The position numbers and the translations under genes are program-made. DNA of 64,000 nucleotides from Pipra filicauda (Eukaryota > Chordata > Aves > Passeriformes > Pipridae), in NCBI RefSeq assembly GCF_003945595.2, contig NW_024104417.1, positions 806,001 through 870,000 of the forward strand, given 5' to 3'. Shown here one piece after another: positions 14,062-27,486 of the stretch (the first letter of the stretch is position 1; each line of letters begins with the position of its first letter). Below the pieces are notes generated by a model. It was given only the letters and a program-made list of their open reading frames with translations, had not been told where the DNA came from and made no database searches.

Positions 14062-14160
14062 CTGACCATAATCTGTCCTGAATACGACAACTCCTTCTGC
14101 ACACGAATGAACAGTACTGGGATAATGCTGATTATTTTCTCGCAGCCAGACCCGAGACCC
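14062..14160 (-). CDS. MYO10: MYO10 coding exon 2 (myosin-X head, N-terminus)
   Basis: Myosin-X is the MyTH4-FERM motor that walks on bundled actin to filopodial tips and carries cargo such as integrins. This 99-nt exon encodes exactly 33 residues on the minus strand. They start GSRVWLREN, include STVHSCAEG and end VVFRTDYGQ, matching residues 8-40 of vertebrate myosin-X with only conservative differences; this is the SH3-like start of the motor domain, before the ATP-binding P-loop. The acceptor is TTTATTGCAG just before 14160 and the donor is CAG followed by GTATGG at 14061. Both junctions are phase 0, so it joins in frame to the seven-codon exon 1. Stops in the flanking frame confirm it is an exon rather than a long open frame. 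The following exon should start with the valine that follows Gln40. I am very sure of the assignment. Confidence 0.96.
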
Positions 14161-15479
14161 CTGCAATAAACAAAAGACAATTATAGATGACATAACAGAA
14201 AACTGGAAAAATAATTTCACTCAGTATTTTCCTCTGGAAATACTTATCAAATAATAGGAAAGTGAGAGCAAAATCCAAATAAGCAAGGGAAAGAAATAAA
14301 ATAAAATAATCTGTTAGCAGGTTGGTTTCTGCTCGATCAGTAAATACAGAAGAACTACACTGAAGTGTCTTTTTTTTTTTTTTGTACAAGTTCCTCAATG
14401 CCAGCAAGAGCAGCTGGAGCCAATTCTCTGATTCTCTGAGTCATGTGCCTCATGTTAGCACATGTAAAATTACAGAGCGGTGCTGAATTTACACACAGTT
14501 TAAAAGATCTTCCCCAAAGCCAGCTGGCTCCCTACCTGTTTATTTTCAGCCTCTGTCAGGCACTCACAGCATTGCCATCTTTCACCTGTTTTCTAAACTA
14601 CTTTGCCCTTTACAGGGTTCTCCTCTCCTGCCTGCACTACAATGCAGAGGATTAAAAAAACCCAACCAGTAGCAAGCAGGATTACTGATATTTGCTTTTT
14701 GGAGGTGAGGAGGCATTGGAAACACTACCAGTGAGACACCCAAGTCAGTCTAGTACAGCAGGCAAAGCTTAATGTTGCATCTACCACCTGGCTGGTAGAT
14801 GCAGCATTAAGAAAACAGAAATATCCAGCACTGAGAACAAGGGAGGAGGACCACAGCTCATGCTGCAGCTGCAGCAAAAGCCATCCCATAAACAATAGCC
14901 ACTCAAGTTGCTCCCGTGTAGGAGAAGTTCTTAACTGGCATGAAAACATTGAGCAGCAGCAACCCATGGTCTGATCTCCAACCCAAACTATACTCCCATT
15001 CTCTACAGACAGCTGGCTCCATATCAGAATGACAATATTTTCGTGGCATTCAGAGAACAGAGACTTTTTTCACCAGAGCAGTCAAATTATCTCCTAAAGA
15101 AAAAGTAAATGGGTGGTGGAAAAGTGCTGGGATATAGCCTGATAATCATAAGGTTGTGACTTTGGGTGTACAATCACTGAAAAAAACCAAATAAAATAAT
15201 TTTGCATGCTAGCATCCAAAGGCTGTCCTTGCCTGAATTTCTAAGCACAGAAACTAGACCTACAGCCTGGTTAAGGCTAGAAGGGGGGAAGGGGGAGAGT
15301 CCTGATTGACAATCAAGACAAACACAGCTTTTTATTTTTATTGCATATTTAAGGCAAGTGGCCTGTGAATCTACCACGGACTTCAGCCACATTACAAGTT
15401 ACATATGCTTTAGATAATGTTGAATAAACATTACTTTTCTTTCTTTGATGGGACAACAACAGCACTGAGACACACAATA

Positions 15480-15648
15480 ATGTTCATGTCCCTTCATCAT
15501 CTTTCTGGTCCTTTGTTGGACCCTATTCAGTATGTCCATATCTCTCCTACACTGGGGAGCCCACAACTGGACACAGCACTCCAGGTGTGACCTCACCAGA
15601 GCTGAGCACAGGAGCAGGATCACCTCCTTCAACCTGTTGGCAACCCTT
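15480..15648 (-). mobile_element. CR1 LINE fragment, minus strand
   Basis: The minus strand encodes [20 protein letters not shown] followed by DMDILNRVQQRTRKMMKG, the same CR1 C-terminal segment seen in the plus-strand copy at about 13,490-13,620. Only this piece of the element is recognisable. It lies about 1.3 kb upstream of exon 2 in gene orientation and is in sense with MYO10, so it is inverted relative to the CR1 copy just downstream of exon 2. Confidence 0.85.
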
Positions 15649-18600
15649 TACTAACATGTCCAACAGTGATGCCTATAGAAACTTCATGAGATGCAATACT
15701 CCTGAGTTAACATAGGACACCAAAAGAAAGAATCTTCAGCCCATCAAACAATCTCATTCTATCTGACAACCTCTGTTTCATGTTTGAATATTTTGCTGTT
15801 ATTAGTGGGATTATTCTGGCACAAAATGGAAGGACTACAAGGTTGTTCAAATCACAGAAAATTTTTACTTCACTGGTCTTTTTTGCCTCAACCTAATAAC
15901 CCCACAGAAGCAAGGCACGGCAAAGCTTTTCCCCCACATTAAATAGCCAGTTTTGTTCACAAATTGTAATGGGTTTAATGATGGTGGCTACTATCACCAT
16001 CAAGCTCTGGAGACATGATGGCTTGAGGGGGGGACGCACGTATGACTGTCACCCCAAGCAGCAAAGAGAATTCAGTCCCAGTCTTCCCACCACACAGAGA
16101 AATGCTTTTGCCAGCCTGCTGCTGGGCGCTAAATGTCTTTATCAGCCAGTCTCCACCTTCTCATCCTAGGTGAGCTCAATCCATCTAAATGGATAAACAG
16201 CAAAAAAGCCTATTTATCAAAATGCAGTCAAGTTCTTCAAGTCCTTCAGGACAACAAAACTCATTATTCCACTGGTTTATTATTTGCCAGCATCTCAGAG
16301 CTCGAGTAACATGAAGTTTATGCTTTCAAGGGTAATGAAAAGCTTGTAAATATTAAGCCGCAACAAAATTTGCCAAAACCTCAGCATTCAAAATAGTCTT
16401 TCACAAGGAGGAGAATGTTTTCCATCCTGAAGTTAAATAATTAATGCTGCAAATTTTTTTCTGCCTATGAAGGGGAAAAGAAGGGGCCCACACAGAAGCC
16501 TTCACTTGGTTGAGTTAGTCCTATAATAAGTTTTTAAAGCAGGGAAAGGGGTTGATTTAAACAAATGTACATTGTTAGGGGTCAATAGCTGCTATTCAGG
16601 GGAAGCTGGAACAATGGAGTTCACAAAGCCAGAGGCCTCTGGAATGCAAATACAACATGTTCCCTGGCAAGGTAGCTCTACAATGGAGTGTCTGTCCGTG
16701 GGCCTTTCCCTCTGGCGGGGGTGGCAAAACAAAGAGATATTGGCAGGAGGTACCTCACCAGCTACGACAGTTACAGCCACTGATCCAGCAGCCATCCCTC
16801 TGTGGTGCATGCAACAGTAACAAAATCTTCACCAGCAGTTAATTTATGGACAAGACTCAGCATACAGGACCATCTAAGGAAGGACTCTCCTCAACACAGA
16901 TGGTAAGCACATTACATCGATCTCAACTTCTTTTGCAGGGAGAAGCCTGGTGACTTGGGTTACTCCAGAGCTCCCCAAAAAGCCATCCTTCTGTGGCAAG
17001 TGGGCAAAGAAAGCCATGGAGCACTAACTACAGCCCAATGTTTTTTATTTCCATGAAGTGAGGTTGTAAAAATACTTGAAATAGTGTTTGGAGAAGAAGG
17101 GCTGTATGCCATCATTTCCGCAGCAAATACATTTCTCCTGACTGCAAAAGGGAAAGGAAATAGCTTTGCAAATCTCACAGCTGTAAGACCACCTGGAGAA
17201 GTTCTGAGTCCCTCTACCTTGTAGATTTTGCTGGTGAATGTGCAAACACTACACTTCCTACCTTCTTTGTCTATCTGTTCTTGGAGATAACAAAAATCCT
17301 TTCCTTTTTTACTTTCTATTGGACATAGATACGCTGAAAATCACATATTGTACCTTATAATGTGAGATCCTCAATGCAGTTGATTCAAAACAGTTAAAAC
17401 TGCTTTAAATTAAGAGCAATAAACGTAGGTTATGCTGCATCTGCATTCAAAAAGCATGTCACTATTAGGGCTTGGCAAAGTAAAAGGAACAATAGTCAAT
17501 ATGTTTTGTTTATGCACCTCAGTAGCTTGGCTCTGAATACAAAGTTTGAGAGACAGGAAGAGATGCTATCAACTAGGTCAAGCTGGAGATAGCTTTTTAA
17601 TGCAAAAGATAACCAAAACCACATTTATTTTCGCTCTTTCTCTTTCCTAATTCACAGACAGATGATGATCAAGGAGGGGTCACAGAAAGACAGAAGTCAT
17701 CCAGAAAAAAACCCATAACTTTGCTAATTTTATATTAATAACCAGTTTTTGTTCTGAAAACTTGTCCTTCATTTTTGCCTTAGAACTACTGAAAGGACTT
17801 AAGTTTAGGTACACGAAAACCTTAACATGCCAAGTGCCTGGCCAGACTACTCAGTGGAAACTCAGTGGAAAATTCACTGGAAGCTGGATATCCCCCACTG
17901 ACTTCAACCCAAGTATAAAGCATTCATCCTCTTGAGCAGAAGACCAGACCTATTCTTCCATATATAAGTCCAGGGAAACAAGCAGTAATGGCCATTTGTC
18001 TGATGCATTGCTCTTTAAGTCAGAGTATTGGTCTAGATGCCCTCCTTTGCACTGCCTGGCCTCCCTGCTGCAGCTTTCCTGTGCTCCATGACGAAAGGCT
18101 TTCACAACAGCTGGACGTCAGCAGTAGCTGAATATGGAAACTACCATAAAAGCCTGTGCTTACTACTGCCACAGGACACACAAAAGGGAATATAAACAAA
18201 TACTCCAGAAACTGCTTCAAGACAGTGACACCAATTGGCTCCGTTTCTCACCAGCCAGACTACCTCCCCTCTGCCAACAGTCAGGAATTGGCAGGTTTTA
18301 TTCAGGATGGGGTGGGAAAGGATGGATAGAGTTACAGAGAAGGACTAGTCGAACCCTGTAGATAGTGAGAGAAAGCACAACTTTCGAAGATATTTGAGAA
18401 CACAATCTAAGTTTCAGTACTTTAAACTGATTACCTACATAAATCTAGGCACATACTTAATCCAGCTGAATAGGGTAAAATTAATTTTTAAACCCTTACA
18501 GCACTATTCCCAATTTCCTCAAAAAACACAGGGGTAAAATACTAACACCTTTCTCTCAACAAATTTAGTTCTGCCTCTTGAACAGCACTACTTTGCTTTC

Positions 18601-20329
18601 CTGTTTTAAAGCACAACAAAGCCATGAAGATGTTTCCAGGGGATATAAGGTCAGTTTAGGGGGAGACTGGTTTCCTGCAGAACAAAATCTCCTTGAAAAT
18701 TAGATGTTTCTGTTGTCTGTCAAACCCCAATATCAGATCAAAGCACCAGCTCTGCCGCTCCTGAGGTCTGTGCAACAGCTGCCGATTAACCTTGAACAGG
18801 CTCCATCTCCTTCTGTTTCAGTAACTGGAGACAGCGCAGCACCAGTGATGGTATAAGACTTTAAAAACAAGAAACTGGATTAAAACGTATATTATTACTG
18901 ACTTGAAAGGGAATCAGAATAAATTTGTACCTTCCTCAGCCCTTTGAAGGCATCAGCAGCTCTTACAAGACCACCACTTCATATAAGATAGTATTTTTTA
19001 TATAAATTTAAAAAAACCCCAAACAACAACAAAAAAATATTGTCTTCCAATTATGCCCAACACAAACAGCACACAGACATTACCCTAAACATATGCAGGT
19101 GGAAGAGCATTCTTCTCCTCATCTGCTGTTGAATGTGAAGGCACCCATCACTAATAGACCTCACTCAAAAGCCAAAAAGCAATTCCATCAAAAAGCAACC
19201 GCGCTTCTCTGCTAGAGCTCTAAGATGTGATTGACAGCTCCTGAGGACAACAGATTGCCACACAGATAGGAAACAGCAGCTTATCATGCACTCAAAAGCA
19301 AATCCAGCAAGAAGATACCATCAATTTTGGGTAGGGGGAGAGAGTTACTGGTATTGCTACAACCTGAGTTATGGTTTTCATAAGAGATTCACTTGTTTTG
19401 ACAAGTTTTGCAAAACACTTTTTTTCACTTTCAAGACTGCCTAACCTACACCATGGTATCACGGCTGCAAAAACATGACAATGCAGGAGTTTGGAAAGCC
19501 TATTGTCATTATCAGTTGTGGTCAAGTTAGACAGGCTGCTAGAAGACAACAGGTTTTTCATGCCTGCAAATTTAGGTAAATAAATACCAGTTTCTGTGCA
19601 GTCGAGAAAATGACATTTCTGATTAATTACAACATTAAAAATCATTGCTCCACGTACTACTTGGCAACCAACCATGAATAAAACTGCAAAAATGAGAAAT
19701 CAGTGAAGCAGGAACACATACAGCAACTTTTCTCTATCTACTGGATCCACAGTTTCAAGTCCCACTCTACATTATCATCATGATCATCAGCAGGTATCAC
19801 AGACTTGCCTGGCATATGGCACTGCCTCCACTACTCTCCCCCCTTCACCTTAGCTTGGAAGGAGTAGGTAGGATTTTAATCTGCTAAAACTCAGTAAGGA
19901 AGATAAGTAATTCAAAAAGACAACATGAGGGTGAGGAGAAGGAAGAGGAGACAGGTACTGATGATAGCAATGAGATGTAGGGAACGTCTGGGAAAAGAGC
20001 TCAAGGACACTGTACATCTTTCCCTCAGCATCTGTATTGGAGTGGTGGGTAGCAGTGGCCAGGCAAATGATAGACTTCCTGGTATATTCATGGTCATCTT
20101 AAAAGTAGCATGCAATTCTCTCCCCTTATTTGAGTTCCTAAAGAGGAACATACAATATTTTGAAAAAAACCTTACAATTTATCCTGAGAACCAAACAAGC
20201 CCTAACTCTGCCTCCACAGGTTTCAACAGGAATGGCAGTTCTGTCTTTGATGACAGCACAGTTTTGCCAAGCACTTATATTTTTTTCAAAAACACATTTT
20301 TTAATTAGTTGCAGTCATGACTACAAATG

Positions 20330-20398
20330 TGAAAAAACACAGACAAACCAAACAAAAAAAATCAATAAAACCAAACACAAACCCATAAAAACCTACAA
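20330..20398. repeat. A/C-rich low-complexity tract
   Basis: The plus strand consists of runs of A interrupted by single C or AC, such as AAACCAAACAAAAAAAATC. No element boundary is visible. Confidence 0.7.
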
Positions 20399-21605
20399 AA
20401 CTTAATTTCCTTAAAATCAAATGAACTTTACCACCAATCTGTATTGATACACTTTAATGTACCTGTCAACAGGTATTTTAAGGGAGACAGAACCGAGGAA
20501 GGACAGTGTGCAACAAAACAGCAGAGGAAGAGAGATTCTCCACTAAAAACCGTTCACTGAAGCCTACAGCGATACAGCAAGAGTAGTTATCCCAGCACGA
20601 CTGCCCAAACAAGCCAATTTAAATCACTGCTAGCTTCTGCTAACATGCTCTTTTCCATATTGTCTAGTTAGCTGTTACACTGCTGTGCATCTCTATCACT
20701 GACTCATCGAAAAAGAGGACATCCTGCCAAAGTGCCTGTAGCTCATCCACCATGCTTGGTTATGCCTGGCAGTCCCCAGTCCAAAAGCTTCCAGCTTGGC
20801 AATGTTTTGCTTATGCTACATGACATGCTTATAAACTCACATCAAGGGGAAGAAGGATTTCTAAATCCACATATGTGAAGTCCTGCTAGCACTCTCTTCT
20901 CGTTCCCTCCTTAAACTACCCTCTTGGGACTGGGGTCTCAAAAACCGATGAGGTGAAGTGATGGTAGAAATATCTTCTTCACTACTCTCTTTATTGGGGC
21001 TCAGCCACACAACTTCACTCTTCTTTAGAAGCTTTGACCTTAAAAACTCCCAGGTACCAAATTAAATCATCTGCCACAGGTTGCTAAAGGTCTCAAAAAA
21101 ACTTTTCACAAGTTTTGTAAAACACCCAAGGATTTTCTTCCACCTTCTTCTTGCCTCTCCTGCCTGAGTTTTTTCCTGCATCCCCCCCCTCTCTTCTTCC
21201 AAGCTCCGTATTTGCCTGAAATTAAAACTCAGGATTTTGGAGAGACTCAGTTCATGCTTTGGTGCGGTGAGACTTAGCATGACTTTATTCCAAGGCTAAG
21301 TGTGAAAAGGAGTGAGTAAAGAAAATAATGGATCAGTCACCCACAGTTCTTTCATTCATTTATTTTATTAATAATGATCACTGAAAATAGGAGAATTTTA
21401 TATGCCAGGTCATAACTTCTCCTAAGTTGCACTGATCCCCTCACATTGAATTTACAATAGATGATTCAGTAGGCTTCATTTCATTTTGCAGCTTTGCTTT
21501 CACAATATGATCACTATAAATCTCTCTCTCGTCACAGGGACACAAGTATTAAAAGTATGTAATTGCACTGAATTATTTTTTTACATTACTAGTTCATGCT
21601 TCAGT

Positions 21606-21660
21606 TTGGTTTTTTGGGTTTTTTTTGTTTGTTTGTTCGTTCTTTGTTGGTTTTTTTTAA
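21606..21660. repeat. T/G-rich low-complexity tract with TTTG repeats
   Basis: Irregular runs of T are mixed with GTTT units. It is probably simple sequence rather than the tail of a retroposon. Confidence 0.7.
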
Positions 21661-23516
21661 TCAATATAATTTTGGCAAGCTATATTGGTTTTACCCTACA
21701 AATACCAGAACCCTTTGCTAAGTTTTGCAAAACTACCATGTCCTACAGATGTCAATAGGACCCTCCATATGGGTAAACACCTGTAGAGTAAGGACTTACT
21801 ATGTTTAATACCTAATGGAATAAAGAAACCAGGAGGAACAGATGACAAACACTGGACAGCTGGTAAATTAGGATGTGCTGTTGGACCTGTTCAGTAGCAT
21901 TTTCAACACCTGTTTCAGCCTTGCCTTTCTGAAGGCCCATCTGGCTGGTCTGACCCCATGCTGAGGAACAAATCCCGGTTACACTTTGACCACAAGGAGT
22001 TGAGGGGTTTGGGTTGCACTGGATTCAGGACAAGCACCTCTTCGCAACACTGGCTCCAACAGCTAAGACAGCTCTGCAGCCCAGCAGCCTGCCCCATGCA
22101 TGTGTGGTCCCTCAGGGTGGGCACAAGGCAGCACACCACAGCTCAAAGGCAGAAAGAGGAGCCTAGAGAAGCTGGTTGAATAAAACGTGTCATGTCTACA
22201 CCCAGCCAAGAAAACGTGGTTTTCTGGTCTGCAGCAAGTGACTGCAGCAACTGGGTAGCAGCACCACTGAGGCTCATTTGGGAAGCTTGGGCAGACGTTA
22301 TCAGACTTGCAGCATCATACAGAACAAGTCCAACATGGGTTATGAAACAATTTGAGGTGGTGGGGAACTAGTACTACATTCCCAGGACACGAACATCCTT
22401 AAAAATTAAATAAATAAAAATTAATACTAAAAATCCAGGAGGTAAGCAAATTGCTTTGGGGAATCACACCCCTCTTTGTCTGAAGCCCACCTATGCATCC
22501 TGGTTTCTAGAAAAATGGGATGATGGGATGATCCTTTGCCAGAGCAAAGACGCCCCAATGAGTGGCCAGCAACACAGTACCCTTCTGTGCTCTCCCTCCT
22601 TACCTTTTGTGCTTTGAGTGAACATAGAAAAAGCCGATGCTGCCACTGAAGTCCTAAGCTGGAAAGCTAATGTTAGCAACTTCCCACACTAATTTGTACA
22701 CTGCAAACCACAATAATCACTGAGCAACTCCAAATTGCCTGTCTGGAGATCACCTGATGAAAACATAACCAGTTAAGGAAAACCTAATGGCACACTTTAT
22801 CATTACAGGGCAGAGCACTGGCTTATTCCCATGCACCTGAGGCAGAAAGGCTGTCAAGCACAGCTCACACATACAGGGAGCATGGGGGATGCAGAGGTAC
22901 ACTGCTGTGCCTGGTAAGCATTGCCCGAGCTCAATCTTAGCTCCTCATACAGCACATGCATGACCAGCCTCCCCACAGGAAAGATTTTGTGCTTTTTATG
23001 GTGCATAATATCTGATGCCTTTTGCCCTCTGACCCTCTGCAGCTCACTGCCTTGCATACAGCAATGAAATGCACATCTTAAAAAACAAAAGCGAGCAGGC
23101 AACAGTGTTTTAATTAAATCCCAACAGTATATATGAACGGCATTCACAACCCACTAAGTAACAGGTATTGTAGTTCTACACGGAAAAGCACAAACGTTTC
23201 CTGGAGAGTTATGGGAGCTTCAACCAACGTGACAGAAGTAAGCACCTAAGAATAACCTGGGTATACACTGTTTAAATAGATATTCTCAATTTTCAGAAGG
23301 AAGGGAGTGACGGGAAAGAGCTAAAGGGTGACCCTCAGATTTCCCAGTAGACCTGTAAAGAGACACACAAGTCTACACAATAGGAAAAAATAAGTTTATT
23401 CCACTTTCCATTTATTTTAGAATTAATTTGCATTCACAGCAGTTGAAAAAAGGATACTAACAGGACTCTGTGAAATTATTGCACCTCTCTACAGTCCTGA
23501 AGAGTGTCCTTTCTTC

Positions 23517-23994
23517 TGTTGGATCCCAAATTCATATATCTTCAGAAAGGAATTTGAGTGGTCTCAGCAAAAGGCCAGTGGGCTACAAGAGCTGGGGAAA
23601 AAACCTCAGTTTAAGAAGCAAATGGGATGTGACCAGTGTGGAGTGCCCTGCCCAAGGCAGAGGGACCATACCCTGATGTTATCAAGCATCTGCAGAAGAC
23701 CTATTTGTTTTATCTCTTCTTTTGTGTTACCTGTTCCCTCCATGTAATTCCCCTAAGATAAAGCGGGGTTTTCCCCTTTGTTGTGTGTTAAGACTCCAAA
23801 ATTTGTAAACCTGGGTTTTCCCCTTTACCTCATCTCTGTAAAACCCCAACTGTGATAGGCCCACCCCCCCGATGAATATGTAAACCCCACATGAATATGT
23901 AGTACCCCAGACCTATAAAATACCAATTTTTGTACGAATAAACCATTCCAGTTTCTCCCCTCCACTGGGATCACTTTGTTTATTGACCTCCACA
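23517..23994 (+). mobile_element. solo LTR of an endogenous retrovirus (class II-like), 6-bp target duplication
   Basis: The 478-bp segment starts with TGTTGG, ends with CCACA and is flanked on both sides by TTCTTC (23511-23516 and 23995-24000), a perfect 6-bp target duplication. In the plus orientation a TATA-like CTATAAAATA near 23,913 is followed about 25 bp later by an AATAAA polyadenylation signal near 23,938, the normal order within an LTR. No internal retroviral genes and no second LTR copy are present, so it is a solo LTR left by recombination. The 6-bp duplication fits class II (ERVK-like) integrases. I have no family name. It is antisense to MYO10 in intron 1. Confidence 0.82.
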
Positions 23995-26544
23995 TTCTTC
24001 CACTTTCCTAAATCCTCTTTTTGTTTGTCCTGCCTACCCAGACCAATATTTTGGGATGCCAGGAGGAAACACACCCTGAGATTTTGGTGGATACTTCTCT
24101 TGGGTCTGGAGCAGGCAGGAGGACTGGCTGTTAGCTCTTCTCATCTTCTCCTTCTCCAGCAACTACCACCTTCTTCTTCCCAGGTCAGAAACTCAAAAAA
24201 GACTCCCAACAAATTTTAGCACTCCGCCATGAACAGAGATGTAAAACACAGAAGATTTGATCACTGTTGTCTTTTAATGTATTTCAGTTTTCTCTTGAAA
24301 TATGAACAGAATGTGTCAAACTGCAAGGGATAAAACCCTATAACCTTAAATAATTTATTATTCAATTCAAAATTCATTGTTTGTAAATGGCTCATGAATA
24401 GGATCTAATCTACCAACACTGAAACAAACACCAAGGTGTCAGTAAATATGAAATAGCTGCTCATGAGTTACTTCTCAAACTTGTGATCAAATATTTTTAA
24501 ACAAAAATAAATTGCAACAGGCAGTTGAAAACCCCTAATTCACTTCATCAACACACAGGACAGAGAAGATTGGGTGGCAGTAGTAGAAGAGAAATTTAAT
24601 CCCAGCCTAGTCTCTTTCTCAGCTGTTGCATGGTGTGAGCAGAAGATTGTCAATCAGGGCTAATCTTCGCTTTCCCAGGGGCAATGTGATACCAAAGTCA
24701 GCTGCACAGGTGCCATTTTACACCACTGTAATACAGACAGAAGGTGCAATTTCATGGAAAAGACAGTTTAGGATCTGTGATCTCAAACCATGACAGTGTC
24801 AAAGGAAAATGTGGCAATAAAGTTTATATATTGCGTAAAATTAAAAATCCATGAAGTTCAGATAAAAGGCCGTGTTTCCAGCAAGCACTTTGAATCTTTT
24901 GCATTTTATCAACTTTAAACTTTTCTCAGATACAGGGTGATGCTTTGCAAGGCTTCCACTAAAGAGCCTTGTCACTGCTCATGAATACCAATGGTATGCA
25001 GCAGTTGCAAGGTAAAAAGGCAGCCTGAAACACTGAATTCATTATACTCAGCCACTCAAGGTCACAACCCTCTGAAAAGCAATCTCCTGCTTTTTTGCTT
25101 ACTCCACTTCTCCCTGATCAGACACATTTCCTTCCAGTAACGCTACTCTTATAAGCATATCTGTTTTGATTTTTCTGCACTTGAGAATCTATAAAATGAA
25201 GCATCTACAGGGCAAGTCATCCAAGTCATTATAGCAAGTCATTATTTCTTTTATTGGCATTTTTCCTATATATGACATATAAAAAATCTACTTTGAAGTT
25301 CATTCACCACTAAACTGTCAGGAGTAAACACTTTTAGCAGGAAACACAGAAACAAAGCACATATTTCACATCAGCAAACCCTCTCTCCTCCTGCCATAGA
25401 TTTGCACACCATATGCTGGACTGAACCCTGTAATTCCATATTGTTCCATTTCACATCTATAGACAAACTCCTGAGGCAGGTCATACAAAGCAGCTCACGG
25501 GTTCCTTGGATGTGCAGTGACACACCTTTGCTCATGGCTTGCAGCACCTTTCCAAAGAAGCTTAAAATCTGCACTCCACTTTTCAACAGAAAGGTGCGGC
25601 ACATTTCCTCATCTGCAGGCACACCTAAAGATTTGACACATTCTCATTCTGCATCCTTGTTTTCATGACAGGGATGGACATTTACTGCATGACTCTGGCA
25701 CGGATTTTTTTTTCTTTCTTCAGTGCATATTTACAAAAGCTGATAATTGTCAAAAGGAAAACTGGCTACCTCAACCTAGTACTTGTGGCAGGAGTAGAAG
25801 AAGCAGAAACACAGAGAAGTTGTTTCTGTAATTTTTTTTCTTTAGCACACATGCATGTTTTACTGTGCAGCAGGTTGTAGAAGATTTAATCCAAAACTAA
25901 GGCACAAAGCCATTAGAAGAGCTCAACCAAAGAGAAGTAATTTAAAGCATTATCACCTGACAAACAGGCATTTATCCCAGAGATAAATGTACAAGGAGTA
26001 CAAGGAAATGTATCTGAGTTGAGACTCTCTTCTAGTTTACCGCGTCCAGTGTGCAAAAGCATATTAAAACCAGGGTTGAACAGCTGAATACCTCTCAGCA
26101 GGCAAAGGACCTCCTCAGCCAAGTGATCTTGATTATACACTGTAATCTCCCAGAGGTGCATCATTCATATATCAAGGTGGGAACCCCTTGCATGTCAGCT
26201 CTTCCCATTAGTCAAGGGGATTAGCTCAAGTTAGCAATGAAGCATCAATGCAGTAGAGAGGGAGAAGTTTTTTTTTCTCCACACTTTTCCACGATCAGGT
26301 CTGAAATCAGATCAGATCACTCTGTGCTAATCGACTTGACCTACTTGGGTCAAGATGCCAAACTGAACCACAGAGGAGATCCTACTTCCTTCACACAAAG
26401 ACCTGCCAGCTGTGACTGACAGTCACATCTCCCCCAGCCTGGAAGAGCCTGCAAGTGCCAGTTGTGGAAAGCTGTGCTTCCCCAGATTAGAAAAACAGAT
26501 GTGAGACCAGAGGAAGACCTGTCAGGAACACAGCTGCTTTGAGA

Positions 26545-27020
26545 CAGAGATATATGAGACAGAGGAGAGCCACGAAGATGACTGGGGAGATGGAACAACT
26601 CTCCTATAACGACAGAGTTGGGGTTGTTTAGGAGGGAGAAGAGAAGACTCTGGGGAGACCTTTTTGTGGTTTTCTAGTACCTAAAGGGGGCCTACAAGAA
26701 AGCTGGAGAGGGACTTTTTACAAGGGCATATAATGAAAGGACAAGGAGAAATGGCTTTAAACTGAGAGAGGGCAGGTTTAGATTAGATAAGAAAGAAATT
26801 CTTCACTGTGAGGGTGGTGAGACACTGGAACAGGTTGTCCAGAGAAGCTGTGGATGCCCCATCCCTGAAAGTGTTCAAGGCCGGGTTGGATGGGGCTTTG
26901 AGCAACATGGTCTAGTGGAAGGTGTGCCTGCCCAGGGGAGGGGGGCAATGGCGATGTGTGGAAGGGAGACTGGAACTACCTGATCTTTAAGGTTCGGTCC
27001 AAACCAGACCATTCTATCAC
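26545..27020 (+). mobile_element. CR1 LINE 3' fragment, plus strand
   Basis: The sequence begins at the CR1 segment reading GAGAGCCACGAAGATGACTG, continues through the usual AGTTGGGGTTGTTTAG and GGGAGACCTTTTTGT portions, and ends near ATTCTATCAC, a mutated form of the CR1 3' terminus. It is missing everything upstream and has no open frame of note. It is antisense to MYO10 in intron 1. Confidence 0.92.
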
Positions 27021-27283
27021 CGTTGAAAGGTTAAACTGAGCAGACTTTAAGTGTGGTGTAAGTAATGAAATGACAGCAGAGGTGTGACGTGTTTGTGTGA
27101 AGTGTCTTTGTGGAGAGCTCAGCATGTGCCAACAGGCAAGGGATCATGTTGCTAGCAAAAGCATAGCCAAAAGCAAGCTTCTCTTTCCACTCTAGGCACC
27201 TTGTCTTCAAGAGGTAGACATATTTCAATATACATCACCCAATACCTCAGATTACCCACAGACTAAGACAGAATAATTTAGGA

Positions 27284-27486
27284 AAAGACCTCTAAGATAA
27301 CTGAGCACTAAACCATGTCCCTAAGTGCCACGTCTACATGTATTCTAAGTACCTCCAGGGATGGTGACTCAATCACCTCCCTGGCGCAACTTGAGGCTGT
27401 TTCCTCTTGTCCTGTAACTTGCTGCTTGTGAGAAGAGACCAACCCCACCTGGCTACAACCTCCTTACAGGCAGTTGTAGAAAGATA
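27284..27486 (-). mobile_element. CR1 LINE fragment, minus strand
   Basis: This is the complement of the CR1 3' region that contains the CCTCCAGGGATGGTGACTCAA block and the GTCCTGTAACTTGCTG block. Both ends are eroded, so limits are approximate. It lies only about 260 bp from the plus-strand CR1 fragment and is inverted relative to it. Confidence 0.8.
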
